From positions 1-64,000 of the forward strand of contig JAZOMX010000044.1 of NCBI GenBank assembly GCA_045654245.1: a DNA stretch of 64,000 nucleotides. The letters are read 5' to 3'. Positions 17,395 through 26,188 of the stretch are shown one piece after another; position 1 is the first letter of the stretch; each line of letters starts with the position of its first letter. Under the pieces are notes generated by a model. That model was not told the origin of the DNA, searched no databases, and was given only the letters and a program-made list of their open reading frames with translations. The position numbers and the translations under genes are program-made. The stretch comes from UBA10677 sp045654245 (GTDB lineage: Bacteria; Bacillota; Clostridia; Christensenellales; Pumilibacteraceae).

Positions 17395-19608
17395 CTAAAT
17401 CTTAGTTGCTCTCCAAATGGGGATAATTACATCGAGACGGTCTGCAGTACCACCTTGAGGCTGTCCTACGAGACGACCAACGGAGATAAGTCTTGCATTA
17501 GCAGCGTCTATCTCGAAAGAGTCAATCATATCCGCAACAACAGTCTTTGGATAGTAAGAAGAGAATCTGTCGATAATAACGTAACGATAGAATAGCGATT
17601 CGGTAGTAAGTCTTTTGTGTGCGATTGCGTACTCTTCAGGCTTAGCCACCTTAATTTGCTCGAGTTGAGCAAACGCTCTATCAAAGTAATCCTTCATAAT
17701 GAGGAGTTGCTCGTACTTCCAGTTTTCATACGGTTTCTTACCGTAGATGTAACCGTCGTAAGAACCTGCAACGACATGTCCGCCAACGAGTTTCATAGTG
17801 TTGAACTCAGCGCGAACGTAGTCGAAGTAGTCTCTCATATAAGGAGCAGCATCTTTATAGTAGTGGTTCATAAAGTCAGTGATAAGCGCTTCCATATCCT
17901 GATGAACGTTCCACATAAGTTGCGTACGGAGATATACCATCATTCTGTTCCAAGCAACACCGTCAGTATGCGCAGCAAGCTGGGTAAATACGTCAAGTAC
18001 GCCCTTCTCTTCGTACATAATGAAGTTCTCTTGGAGAGTACCCCAATCGGGATAAGGTGCAAGATATGCGTTGAAGTTGGTACCATAGTCCCAAACGGTA
18101 AGGTGTTGAGTACATTTTGCCCAAGCCGAGAACGATTTATGACCAAGGGGGTTAATCTTCTCGTCCATATGAGGATACATATTTACGTCCTCAATAGGAG
18201 CAATACGAACCATTACTTCGTCGTCGCAAAGTAGGGGAACACCCAAAGACTCGGTAGTCCACTTGCCGTTCTTGTAAACGGTTCTAACGTCGTCTGCAAC
18301 TACGTAGTCCTGAAGGTCTTTATCCCAGTTGCAAGGCGGGTTAATCGTGTAAAGGTAAGAGAAGAAACCAATCATATAACTTCTGTTCTCGTCGCCAACG
18401 GGAGAGTCAACGAACTGATAAGAACCATACTTGGAGGGATTCTCGAAAGTGAAGGTTACGCCGTTATACTCGTTGTTGAGCCACTTTTTGAATACTTTGT
18501 TAAGTTCGTTGGAAAGTTTAACGAATTGACCAGCCTCGTTGATTGCGCCGTAGTAAGCCATACACTCTTTGCACAAGCACTTATTTCTGTTATCGTTAAT
18601 ACCGAGGAAGTAAATTCTTCTGTCCGTTTCAACGGCAAAATACTTGTTAACCATTTCAACGGCAAAGGAGGTGAACGCCTCGTTCTTGCCCATAAGGTCG
18701 TCGCCGTAAGCGCCGTTTAGACCGTCGAGCAACGTTGCCAAGCAAATCTGACCTGCGTCATGACCTCCGTCGTCGTTAGTCCAAGGAACTCTCTCGCCAG
18801 TCTGAGTATTAACCTGAGTTACGCCTACTGCATATTTGTTACTCCAAATCTGCGTTTCCATAGATTGGTCGTTGGTGTTGGACCAGTCTGCTATTCTACC
18901 AACAGCAGAAGAACCTTGACCACCAGTCTGACGGGTACGGAGCCACCATCTTACTGCATCATAGTCATTACTGTGTCTTTGACCGTTTCCTTCGAAGTCA
19001 ATCCATCTACCAGAGAAGGTAGGCTTTTCTTTGATTTCCATTTCGAGGAACTTAACGTCGGGGTTTTTATCAATTACCCACTCGTCATCAGCATAGTAAT
19101 GATAATCGAGCACTCTTTGCAAGAAACCGTAAACTGCGTTAATGATACCGTTGTCGGAAGAAGATACCATAACTACGGTGTTGCCGTAAGTCTTAATCTT
19201 AAATCCGTCCCAGCCAACCTCTTCCTCAGTTGCAGTAAGACCTGCGCCCTGAGCAATGGTCGTATTACCAAGCGAAATGTACTTATCGTTAGAGTTAAAG
19301 GTAAGTCCTTCGTCGGTAATAACCTCCATATTGAAACCGTTAGCGTCCTTAATAAAATACTTAAGTTCGTTAGTAGCCTCTTTGATAGGCGAAGTTTCGT
19401 TCGTGGGAACAACGATTTTCCACTCGGACACGCCGTCTTTGAAGAAATACGTATCCGTTTCGGTTACGGTCTCCTCTATTCCGGTGTTAGTCTCGTGCGT
19501 TACGTCTTCATTAGCGTTAGGGTCCTTTTTGCCCCCGTTACCGCCACAGGCGGTAACGGAGAGGACCATTATAATACCAAGTAATAGACAAATAATTTTC
19601 TTAAACAT
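17395..19608 (-). CDS. DUF4838 family lipoprotein (exported member)
   Basis: 737 residues, longer than the other four because of an export signal and linker. The lipobox is VLSVTACGG (Cys21), followed by a Gly/Asn/Glu/Thr-rich linker (about 22-55). The GH20/GH67-like domain starts at EWKIVVPTNETS. The barrel shows IYFLGINDN, CLCKECMAYYG, VWDYGTNFNAYLAPY and FTQLAAHTDG. It is expected on the outer membrane face, making the first cut before ABC import. SD AAGGAGGATA; it lies 14 bases after the large secreted protein. Enzymatic role is inferred from family and location. Confidence 0.8.
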   Translation of the reverse strand: MFKKIICLLLGIIMVLSVTACGGNGGKKDPNANEDVTHETNTGIEETVTETDTYFFKDGVSEWKIVVPTNETSPIKEATNELKYFIKDANGFNMEVITDEGLTFNSNDKYISLGNTTIAQGAGLTATEEEVGWDGFKIKTYGNTVVMVSSSDNGIINAVYGFLQRVLDYHYYADDEWVIDKNPDVKFLEMEIKEKPTFSGRWIDFEGNGQRHSNDYDAVRWWLRTRQTGGQGSSAVGRIADWSNTNDQSMETQIWSNKYAVGVTQVNTQTGERVPWTNDDGGHDAGQICLATLLDGLNGAYGDDLMGKNEAFTSFAVEMVNKYFAVETDRRIYFLGINDNRNKCLCKECMAYYGAINEAGQFVKLSNELNKVFKKWLNNEYNGVTFTFENPSKYGSYQFVDSPVGDENRSYMIGFFSYLYTINPPCNWDKDLQDYVVADDVRTVYKNGKWTTESLGVPLLCDDEVMVRIAPIEDVNMYPHMDEKINPLGHKSFSAWAKCTQHLTVWDYGTNFNAYLAPYPDWGTLQENFIMYEEKGVLDVFTQLAAHTDGVAWNRMMVYLRTQLMWNVHQDMEALITDFMNHYYKDAAPYMRDYFDYVRAEFNTMKLVGGHVVAGSYDGYIYGKKPYENWKYEQLLIMKDYFDRAFAQLEQIKVAKPEEYAIAHKRLTTESLFYRYVIIDRFSSYYPKTVVADMIDSFEIDAANARLISVGRLVGQPQGGTADRLDVIIPIWRATKI

Positions 19609-19622
19609 ATCTATTATCCTCC

Positions 19623-22600
19623 TTATTCAATTACAGTGATAGTAGCATCAATGTAACTGAAGTTGTAAGCACCGTCGCGAACGAAGATTCTAAGCGTGTA
19701 CGTACCTACCGACTTGAACGTAAAGTCGTTCGTTTCACCCGTCTCTTCATTCTTATCGCCATACTCGGAGAGTACGTAGATTTGGTCAATGTGAGTGAAG
19801 TGCTCGGTAATCGTAGCGTAAGCAATCATATCTTCAGGTTTCGTTACGTTATCGGATACTTTTACCTTGTTGAGTACAAGTTTATCGCCTACTCTGTAAG
19901 TCGTACGGATTGCGCCTTCAACCTCAATCGTAGGTTTAACGGTATCGTGAGCAACTAGGTTATACGGAGCAGCCATAACGTTACCAGAACTATCTTTTGC
20001 GCTATAGGTAAGTTTGTAAGTACCATATTGCTCAAGAGTTAGGGCTTTAGGCGTATCGATGGGAACGTTATTAAAGAGCGTTTCGCCATCAGGCTTAACA
20101 ACGGTAAGGAATACTTGCGCGTTGGGGTCGAGAATATCGGCAGCAACTGCGCTGTGGAGAACTACCTCAGAGCCGTAAGTATTGTAAAGCGTATATTCGC
20201 CAGCAAGCGAAATGAAGGGCGCTTGGTTATCCTTAAGGGCCTTGGTAAATCTTGGCTGGTTAACAAGCTGACGAACTGCGAACTTAGCGTAGTTTTCGCC
20301 AACGCCGTTAACTACGATTTCCATATAAACTTTACCACTGGTAAAGCCGTTGAACGCCTCGCCGTAAACGGTATTTCTAACCGTACCAAGAGAGTTGTTC
20401 TCTGCGTCGTAAACTCTATTTCCTGCCTTGTAGGATAGAGCAAATCCACGTTGGCTGAACTCACCGGCCGCATCCTTAGCCTCGCCTCCGTTAATTCTAA
20501 CTTTAGCTCTAGTAGCGGAAGTATCAATGTTGATTACAACTTTTTGGTTGGGGTCAACGGAATCGGTAAGGATAACGTCAACGTTGTTCATAGAATTCAT
20601 ACCTACGCCGGCAATAGTAGCGGTAAAGCCGATTGCGGGTAGGGGGTTAATAAAGGTAAGCGAAGAACCAGAAGTGGACGTCATAAAGATTGCCTCTTCG
20701 GTAAATCCGTCTGCCTTTTCATAAGATACGCTAAGTCCCTCACTCTTAATGAAGTAATCAGCAAGCGTGGTGGGTTTAACAACCTTCATAGTGTAAGTAT
20801 CAGGCGCGCTTACTTTCGTCGAGTCGAGAAGCGCTTTTGCCTTATACTCTACCGTAATATTTCCGCTTTCAACAGTAGGCGTGAACTTGTAGTCTGCGCC
20901 GAGTTTAACGGGTTGTTTACCAGGCTCGGTTACGTAAACTTCAATGTCTGCCTCGTGACGCTCGCCGATATACGAATAGTAGTCGTATGCGGTGGGCTTG
21001 GGAAGAGTTATGCTCTTTCCTGCGAGAATTGCAACGGGAACGTTAACCTTGGAAATAACGGGGGTATCGGAGTAAGCAACGGAAATATAGTACTTAATGT
21101 TCTTAACGCCGATATAATCGGATACTCTATAGGTAATCTCGTAGAGACCTTGCATCGTGAAATTAATCGTAGAAGTAGAAAGGTCAACTTCGCTTCCATC
21201 GGGAGCAAATGCGAATACTTCTGCGGAAATCTCTCCACTACCACCACCTGCTTCGTAATCGATAACCTTAACGGAATCTCCTACGCGCGCAGTCGTCGGG
21301 TATGCGCCTTTTAGGTCAACGTAAACGTTTTGTAGTTTCTTAATTGCCTCAAAGGTAAACGTCTTCGTCGAAGAGTTGAGAAGTTCGTCAACTGCAGTTA
21401 CGGTATAAGTGTAGGTACCTAAAGCCGTGGGAACGAAACTATCTTCAGTAATTGCAACGGGCGTTCCACCGGGAGCGGTAATCGTAGCGGTTACCTTATC
21501 GGTTACGTCGCCGTCCATCATATCGTAAGCATATACCTTCGGGAAGGGGAACTCCTTGCCTGCTTGAGCAAGAGGCTTAATCTCGTTAAAGTTCTGAAGG
21601 TCAACGATTTCAGGAGCAGTTACGTCCTCAATCGTCTCGCCAGCAACTTTTTGCTCCATTACTTCATAAAGAATAATGGATGCGTCGTCGTGAAGAGCGT
21701 CGGTAACGGTAATGCTAATCTTAACCTTTCCGCTGGGGAATCCTGCAAACGGAATCTCGTCTGCTTGAATTTCACCTTCTGCATCAAGGTCACGGATGAT
21801 GAACTTATCAAGAGCAGTATATTGGTTCTTATAGAACGACTTAGCAACTGCTACTTCGTAAGTTTCATTGTTATAGTAAGGTACGAATGCGGTGGACTGT
21901 TGTCCGTCGAAGGTTACGTGGGTTGCAACACCGTTGTTACTTGCGTAAGTACCATAAGAATACGTTCCGTCTTTTACTTTACGGTTGTTGAAAACCTGAC
22001 CGTTTGCTGCAGCCGAAGTAAATCCGGTGTTATTACCGAACTTAGATGCGTTAGCAAACAAATCGATATAGATATTGGAATCTTCAGCGTCGTAAAGTCT
22101 TACGGTAACGCGCTCGAACTCATAAGCGGAATCAGGACAAGTCTCGCCAACGTAATCACTCTTTACTTTAGGCGTTACTACCACCTTAACGATATCGCGG
22201 TTCCAGTCGAACATCGTAGCGTCGAACTCTTTATTAATGTTAATCGTTCCGCCAGTCGTCCAAGTGAACTTAATACCTTCGCCAGCCGCATCACCCGTCT
22301 TCATATACGCAGGAGCGCTTGCGTCGTAAGTAACGTCAATGCTATCGGCTACGGAAAGGAAGCCGTCCATCGACTCGTACTCTGCGATAAACGCCTTAAG
22401 CGTATAAACGGACGCACCACGAGTATATTTTACGTCATAAGTACCGTTCTTTGCAAAGTTAAACTTAGCCTCGGGAGTCCATCTGCCGTCGTTAAGACCT
22501 ACTACGGTCTCGTCAGTTACGTCAGCGCCGTAAGCGTCAGTTACGGTTACGAAATACTGTCTGTTAAGAGGAACGTTCTCTTTTGCGTTACTAAGCATAT

Positions 22601-23795
22601 TCGTAACGGCAATTCTGGGCATCTCGTACTCGCCGGGAAGTCCTTGGATAGAGGTAAAGGTAAGAGTATTGTTTACGTACTCGTCTCCTTTTGCGTTATA
22701 CTCCTCTGCTACGTCAGCCAAGAGGTTACCGTCAGCGTCGGTAGCAAGGCTTACACCATCGATATCACAGAAGATGAACTGCGTTTCGCCGCCACCCTCG
22801 GTGAAGTAGAAGTCGATGTAAACTTCTTCGAAATCGAAGTTGAAAGAATCTCCGTAAACGCCGTCGTCAAAGTCACGGATAAGCGCCTTTTGCGTTACCG
22901 TACTGGTACTTCCGGGAGCCGCGTCGGTGTAACCAGGATTTACGATATCAGCGTAAAGAGCCTTCTCTTCGTAGTCGAAGTATATTCTCGTCATAGTGTT
23001 ATATTTGTTCCACGCCATATCGGGTACGATAGCAGAGGCTTTAGCGTTACTTTCGGAAGTAACGACTTCTCCACCTCTTTGAACATTAAGCGCAGAGCCA
23101 ACCGTGGGAGCGGGAGCGTAACCAGGATTAAGTTCGCCCGTCATCGGGTATAATCTCATTTGCATAAGTTCGTAAGTACCGCCAGCGGCTGCTTTATGGT
23201 ACTCGAAACCGATAAGAAGCGCTTTGTCGCTGTTAGCGTCTGCAATTCTTACGTACTGGTTTCTTTGATAAGGAAGCGTGCTAGCGTTTAGGAGCGTTTG
23301 CGCACTTACGGTACCACCTTCACTGGATTGTTGGTATCTGCTACCGTTTTTTTGCGCACCCTTGAACGAGAACAAGACGTCGTTCTTCGTGTTGTTGGTA
23401 AGCGAGAACTTCTTGGAGCGAACTACGTTACTGTCCGCAATACCCGAGCCCCAACCGGAGTCGTTAGGTCTGTTACCTTTATTATCGCTAGATTTCGCTA
23501 GACCTACGTAAACGCCTTTGTTGGTGTAGTCGCTGTAACCGAAAGCACCCGTTTGAGTCAAAAGTGAGCCGTCGGTAAGGTAAGACGTAATTCCAGTGGC
23601 TTGTTGAATATAACCACGGTGCGTGCTCTCTTCAACGTCCGCATCGGTAAAGGAAAACAAACTGGTCGCCTTAACTTCTTGCGCAGACGCGTTTGCATCA
23701 GTTCCTTTTGCGGGGAACACAAGCATAGCAAAAGTAGTCGCAAAGATTGCGAGAACGGATGCTATTGCTATAAATGTCGTTTTAAATTTTTTCAT
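19623..23795 (-). CDS. Large secreted multidomain protein with Ig-like domains
   Basis: 1390 residues. A Sec signal (MKKFKTTFIAIASVLAIFAT, cleavage near ANASA) is present, but there is no lipobox, no C-terminal membrane segment and no LPxTG. Residues about 35-370 contain the lectin-like module also found in the locus's other surface proteins (IYFDYEEKALYADI, LIRDFDDG, GVSLATDADGN). A second partial copy lies at 480-720 (FIIRDLDAEG). HYR/DUF5011-like Ig folds follow, for example VTAPEIVDLQNF with YDMMDGDVTDKVT near 745-830, and the last domain ends at VIE. Its position between transporter and hydrolase genes suggests glycan capture. How it stays on the cell is unclear. Confidence 0.7.
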   Translation of the reverse strand: MKKFKTTFIAIASVLAIFATTFAMLVFPAKGTDANASAQEVKATSLFSFTDADVEESTHRGYIQQATGITSYLTDGSLLTQTGAFGYSDYTNKGVYVGLAKSSDNKGNRPNDSGWGSGIADSNVVRSKKFSLTNNTKNDVLFSFKGAQKNGSRYQQSSEGGTVSAQTLLNASTLPYQRNQYVRIADANSDKALLIGFEYHKAAAGGTYELMQMRLYPMTGELNPGYAPAPTVGSALNVQRGGEVVTSESNAKASAIVPDMAWNKYNTMTRIYFDYEEKALYADIVNPGYTDAAPGSTSTVTQKALIRDFDDGVYGDSFNFDFEEVYIDFYFTEGGGETQFIFCDIDGVSLATDADGNLLADVAEEYNAKGDEYVNNTLTFTSIQGLPGEYEMPRIAVTNMLSNAKENVPLNRQYFVTVTDAYGADVTDETVVGLNDGRWTPEAKFNFAKNGTYDVKYTRGASVYTLKAFIAEYESMDGFLSVADSIDVTYDASAPAYMKTGDAAGEGIKFTWTTGGTININKEFDATMFDWNRDIVKVVVTPKVKSDYVGETCPDSAYEFERVTVRLYDAEDSNIYIDLFANASKFGNNTGFTSAAANGQVFNNRKVKDGTYSYGTYASNNGVATHVTFDGQQSTAFVPYYNNETYEVAVAKSFYKNQYTALDKFIIRDLDAEGEIQADEIPFAGFPSGKVKISITVTDALHDDASIILYEVMEQKVAGETIEDVTAPEIVDLQNFNEIKPLAQAGKEFPFPKVYAYDMMDGDVTDKVTATITAPGGTPVAITEDSFVPTALGTYTYTVTAVDELLNSSTKTFTFEAIKKLQNVYVDLKGAYPTTARVGDSVKVIDYEAGGGSGEISAEVFAFAPDGSEVDLSTSTINFTMQGLYEITYRVSDYIGVKNIKYYISVAYSDTPVISKVNVPVAILAGKSITLPKPTAYDYYSYIGERHEADIEVYVTEPGKQPVKLGADYKFTPTVESGNITVEYKAKALLDSTKVSAPDTYTMKVVKPTTLADYFIKSEGLSVSYEKADGFTEEAIFMTSTSGSSLTFINPLPAIGFTATIAGVGMNSMNNVDVILTDSVDPNQKVVINIDTSATRAKVRINGGEAKDAAGEFSQRGFALSYKAGNRVYDAENNSLGTVRNTVYGEAFNGFTSGKVYMEIVVNGVGENYAKFAVRQLVNQPRFTKALKDNQAPFISLAGEYTLYNTYGSEVVLHSAVAADILDPNAQVFLTVVKPDGETLFNNVPIDTPKALTLEQYGTYKLTYSAKDSSGNVMAAPYNLVAHDTVKPTIEVEGAIRTTYRVGDKLVLNKVKVSDNVTKPEDMIAYATITEHFTHIDQIYVLSEYGDKNEETGETNDFTFKSVGTYTLRIFVRDGAYNFSYIDATITVIE

Positions 23796-24102
23796 ATTTT
23801 TTCTCCGTTCAATAATTTTCAGTAATATTTCTATTACACAAAATTGTTGGATTTACCCTTTCGGGCCCTTATACGAATTTCAAAGAACTCTTTTGCGGAC
23901 TTACTTTGTTTTTTGCGGTAAGTCCGCGTAAGGTATTCTTTTATTTGAAGGGTAATGCCCTTTTTGCCTTTCGGCGTTTCACAGCCACTTGGCCGTTGTC
24001 TAAATTTGCTTTTCGGCTTAATTAGATTTCTTTTTTCGTCTTTCGACTATACTTCTCTACTTAAAGCGCAACGCTTTTCGTAGTAAGTAACCATTTTTTC
24101 GC
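23796..24102. other. Structured intergenic spacer between transporter and downstream genes
   Basis: 307 bases without a gene. The main feature is a perfect 10-bp stem, GCGGACTTAC at 23895-23904 with GTAAGTCCGC at 23918-23927 (13-base loop), without a U-run in the transcribed direction. Several smaller stems lie nearer the permease stop. No clear -35/-10 pair is seen. It most resembles an mRNA stabilising or processing element that separates transporter from hydrolase expression. Confidence 0.5.
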
Positions 24103-25047
24103 TTAACCCTTAAGTCCACCTATCGTTAGGTTGCCCATTAGTTTCTTTCTAAATAACAAGAATAGAACTAAAATCGGAGCAAGTACTATCATACAAGCGG
24201 CAAGTTTTGCAGGGGTAGACGATACTGCGTTAATAGTATTTTTCTGGAAATAGTATAACGCGTAGGAAATCATCGGGTAGTTGGGGAGGTAAATTACGTT
24301 TACGTTCCAGTTGTTCCAGTTACCGATAAATCCAAGTAGGAAGATTGCGCCAATCGAGGTCATTGCTAGAGGAATCATTATCGTAAAGAGTACTCTAGCG
24401 TGGCTCGCGCCGTCAATGAACGCCGCCTCGGCGTATTCCCAAGATATGCCCTTAAACGTTGCGTAGAATATTAGGAAGTTACTTCCCAAGAATCCACCCT
24501 TCATTATACAAAGCATAATTACGTTGTCGTACGCTCCGATTGCACGGAGGAAGTTAAGTTCTGCTCCTAACGCACCGATAATGGGTAGTACCATCGTTAC
24601 GATAACGATAGGATAAAGCATACGGCATACTGCGTATTTGTTGTATCTTGCCGCTGCGTAGGAAGATACGCAGTGCGACATCGTGGATACTCCAGTTGCA
24701 AAAACGGAATAGAATAGCGCGTTCCAAATCATTTCCCAAGCGTAAACTTTTCTTTGTCCGTCTTCTTCGGTAATTCTGATGTATAGTTCGTTAAACACCG
24801 TCGGGTAGTTCTCGAAATGCCATACTCTCGGAAGTCCGAATTTGTTGGAAATAAAGTCTAGTTGGTCCTTAAACGAGGTCAAGAACGCCCAGAACAAGGG
24901 GAACAAGAACGATATTACATATACGATTAGTAGAACGAAAATGAATACCGAGAAAGGTTGACGCATAAACGAGTCTTTTACCTTCATCTTCTTCATCGGT
25001 TTTACTAGGTTAGTAGGCTGAGCAACTGCTTCTACTTTTTTAGCCAT
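24103..25047 (-). CDS. ABC transporter permease, carbohydrate uptake (MalG/YtcP type)
   Basis: 314 residues with six predicted membrane segments; the first is FSVFIFVLLIVYVISFLFPL. The cytoplasmic EAA loop that contacts the ATPase is EYAEAAFIDGASHARVLFTI (about residues 200-220). It ends FRKKLMGNLTIGGLKG, a typical CUT1 permease ending. It pairs with the gene 15 bases upstream. The ATPase is missing from the locus; Firmicutes commonly use a shared MsmX-type subunit. Confidence 0.9.
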   Translation of the reverse strand: MAKKVEAVAQPTNLVKPMKKMKVKDSFMRQPFSVFIFVLLIVYVISFLFPLFWAFLTSFKDQLDFISNKFGLPRVWHFENYPTVFNELYIRITEEDGQRKVYAWEMIWNALFYSVFATGVSTMSHCVSSYAAARYNKYAVCRMLYPIVIVTMVLPIIGALGAELNFLRAIGAYDNVIMLCIMKGGFLGSNFLIFYATFKGISWEYAEAAFIDGASHARVLFTIMIPLAMTSIGAIFLLGFIGNWNNWNVNVIYLPNYPMISYALYYFQKNTINAVSSTPAKLAACMIVLAPILVLFLLFRKKLMGNLTIGGLKG

Positions 25048-25062
25048 TTCAGTCCACCTCCC

Positions 25063-26169
25063 TTATAGTTCTACGTTCGGGCCAAAACGCTCTAGTGCCC
25101 ATCTACCGATTAGAGTAATCGGTGCAACGACTAGAGTAAACAACATACCACCGGCTGCTGCGTACGGATAATCGCTGAAGTTTGCCTCTCCACTCTCCGA
25201 GTTGGTCGGTATAACCTTAACGAAGAAGTAGTATCCTAAAGTTTGAATCTCGTCGGGCGCCGCCGTTCCGAAGAAAGAGAATGCGCTCAACTGGTTGGTG
25301 AATATTCCTGCAATACCCGTTACGAGGAAGATGGTAATCGTTTGCCATACCATAGGTATAGTAATCGACCAAAACTCACGAAGAGCAGAAATTCCTTCGA
25401 GTTTTCCAGATTCAACGATAGAATCGGGAATACGACTCATTGCACCAGAATATAGGATTAATTGAGAACCAAAACCACACCATAGTCCATAGAATATTTG
25501 AGTTCCGAACGAATAGTTAATGTCGTTGATAAGGTTTAGGTCTTTTAGGTGTTCAAATCCTACCATAACCAAGAGTTCGGGTACTATGTAAATAACGAAG
25601 TATCTAAACATAAGTACGATAACCATCGAAGAAATAATCGAAGGTAAGAAAAGAACTACTTGGAAGAATCCCGATGCGGGAATCTTTTTGTAAATTACGT
25701 ACGCGAATATAATATTGAGAGGGAAACCGATTCCCAAAGAGAACGCGTATGCGATAAGCGAACGACCAAACATAGGAGCAACTCTCGGGTCGCTAGTGAT
25801 ATCATTGAATACGTTTACAAAGTTATCAATACCCATCCAAGCATAAGTTGCCGTGTCGGGGTCGAACTTTTGGAACGCTAGCGCGAACGAACTCAAGTTT
25901 ACGTACAAGTAGCCGAGTAAGAACAAGATAATTGGAAGAACGAGAATACAGAAGAGGAAGAATATTTCCGCTGCCGTTCTCTGTCCTTTCGTTCTAGCCT
26001 TACGGGGGCGCTTATGCGTAGCCTTGTGAATTTTTACGGCTAAGTCGTATCTCGCTTTCTTAAACGCTCTCCACGCTCTTCCAAGCGTAGCGCCGAGGGC
26101 TTTTTTAATACCCTCGACTACACGCTCTTTGAAGGGCTTTTTCTCTTCAAAATTGTCTATAACTGCCAT
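25063..26169 (-). CDS. ABC transporter permease, carbohydrate uptake (MalF/LplB type)
   Basis: 368 residues. A CUT1 permease with six membrane segments and EAA loop ESGKLEGISALREFWSITIP (about 255-275). It carries an unusual 75-residue cytoplasmic N-terminal extension very rich in Lys/Arg (RAWRAFKKARYDL, HKRPRKARTKGQR) before the first membrane helix. Other CUT1 permeases usually have 10-30 residues there. The extension's purpose is unknown; membrane-surface binding is one possibility. It follows the solute-binding protein gene by 19 bases. Confidence 0.9.
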   Translation of the reverse strand: MAVIDNFEEKKPFKERVVEGIKKALGATLGRAWRAFKKARYDLAVKIHKATHKRPRKARTKGQRTAAEIFFLFCILVLPIILFLLGYLYVNLSSFALAFQKFDPDTATYAWMGIDNFVNVFNDITSDPRVAPMFGRSLIAYAFSLGIGFPLNIIFAYVIYKKIPASGFFQVVLFLPSIISSMVIVLMFRYFVIYIVPELLVMVGFEHLKDLNLINDINYSFGTQIFYGLWCGFGSQLILYSGAMSRIPDSIVESGKLEGISALREFWSITIPMVWQTITIFLVTGIAGIFTNQLSAFSFFGTAAPDEIQTLGYYFFVKVIPTNSESGEANFSDYPYAAAGGMLFTLVVAPITLIGRWALERFGPNVEL

Positions 26170-26188
26170 TTTTTAGTCTCACTACTAA

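Noticed and set aside
21564..23153. Long open frame (529 codons) on the plus strand opposite the 1390-residue secreted protein
   Set aside because: It mirrors the codon pattern of the real gene, has no ribosome site, and its product is a low-information mix of Val, Ser, Arg and Asn. It is an antisense shadow.
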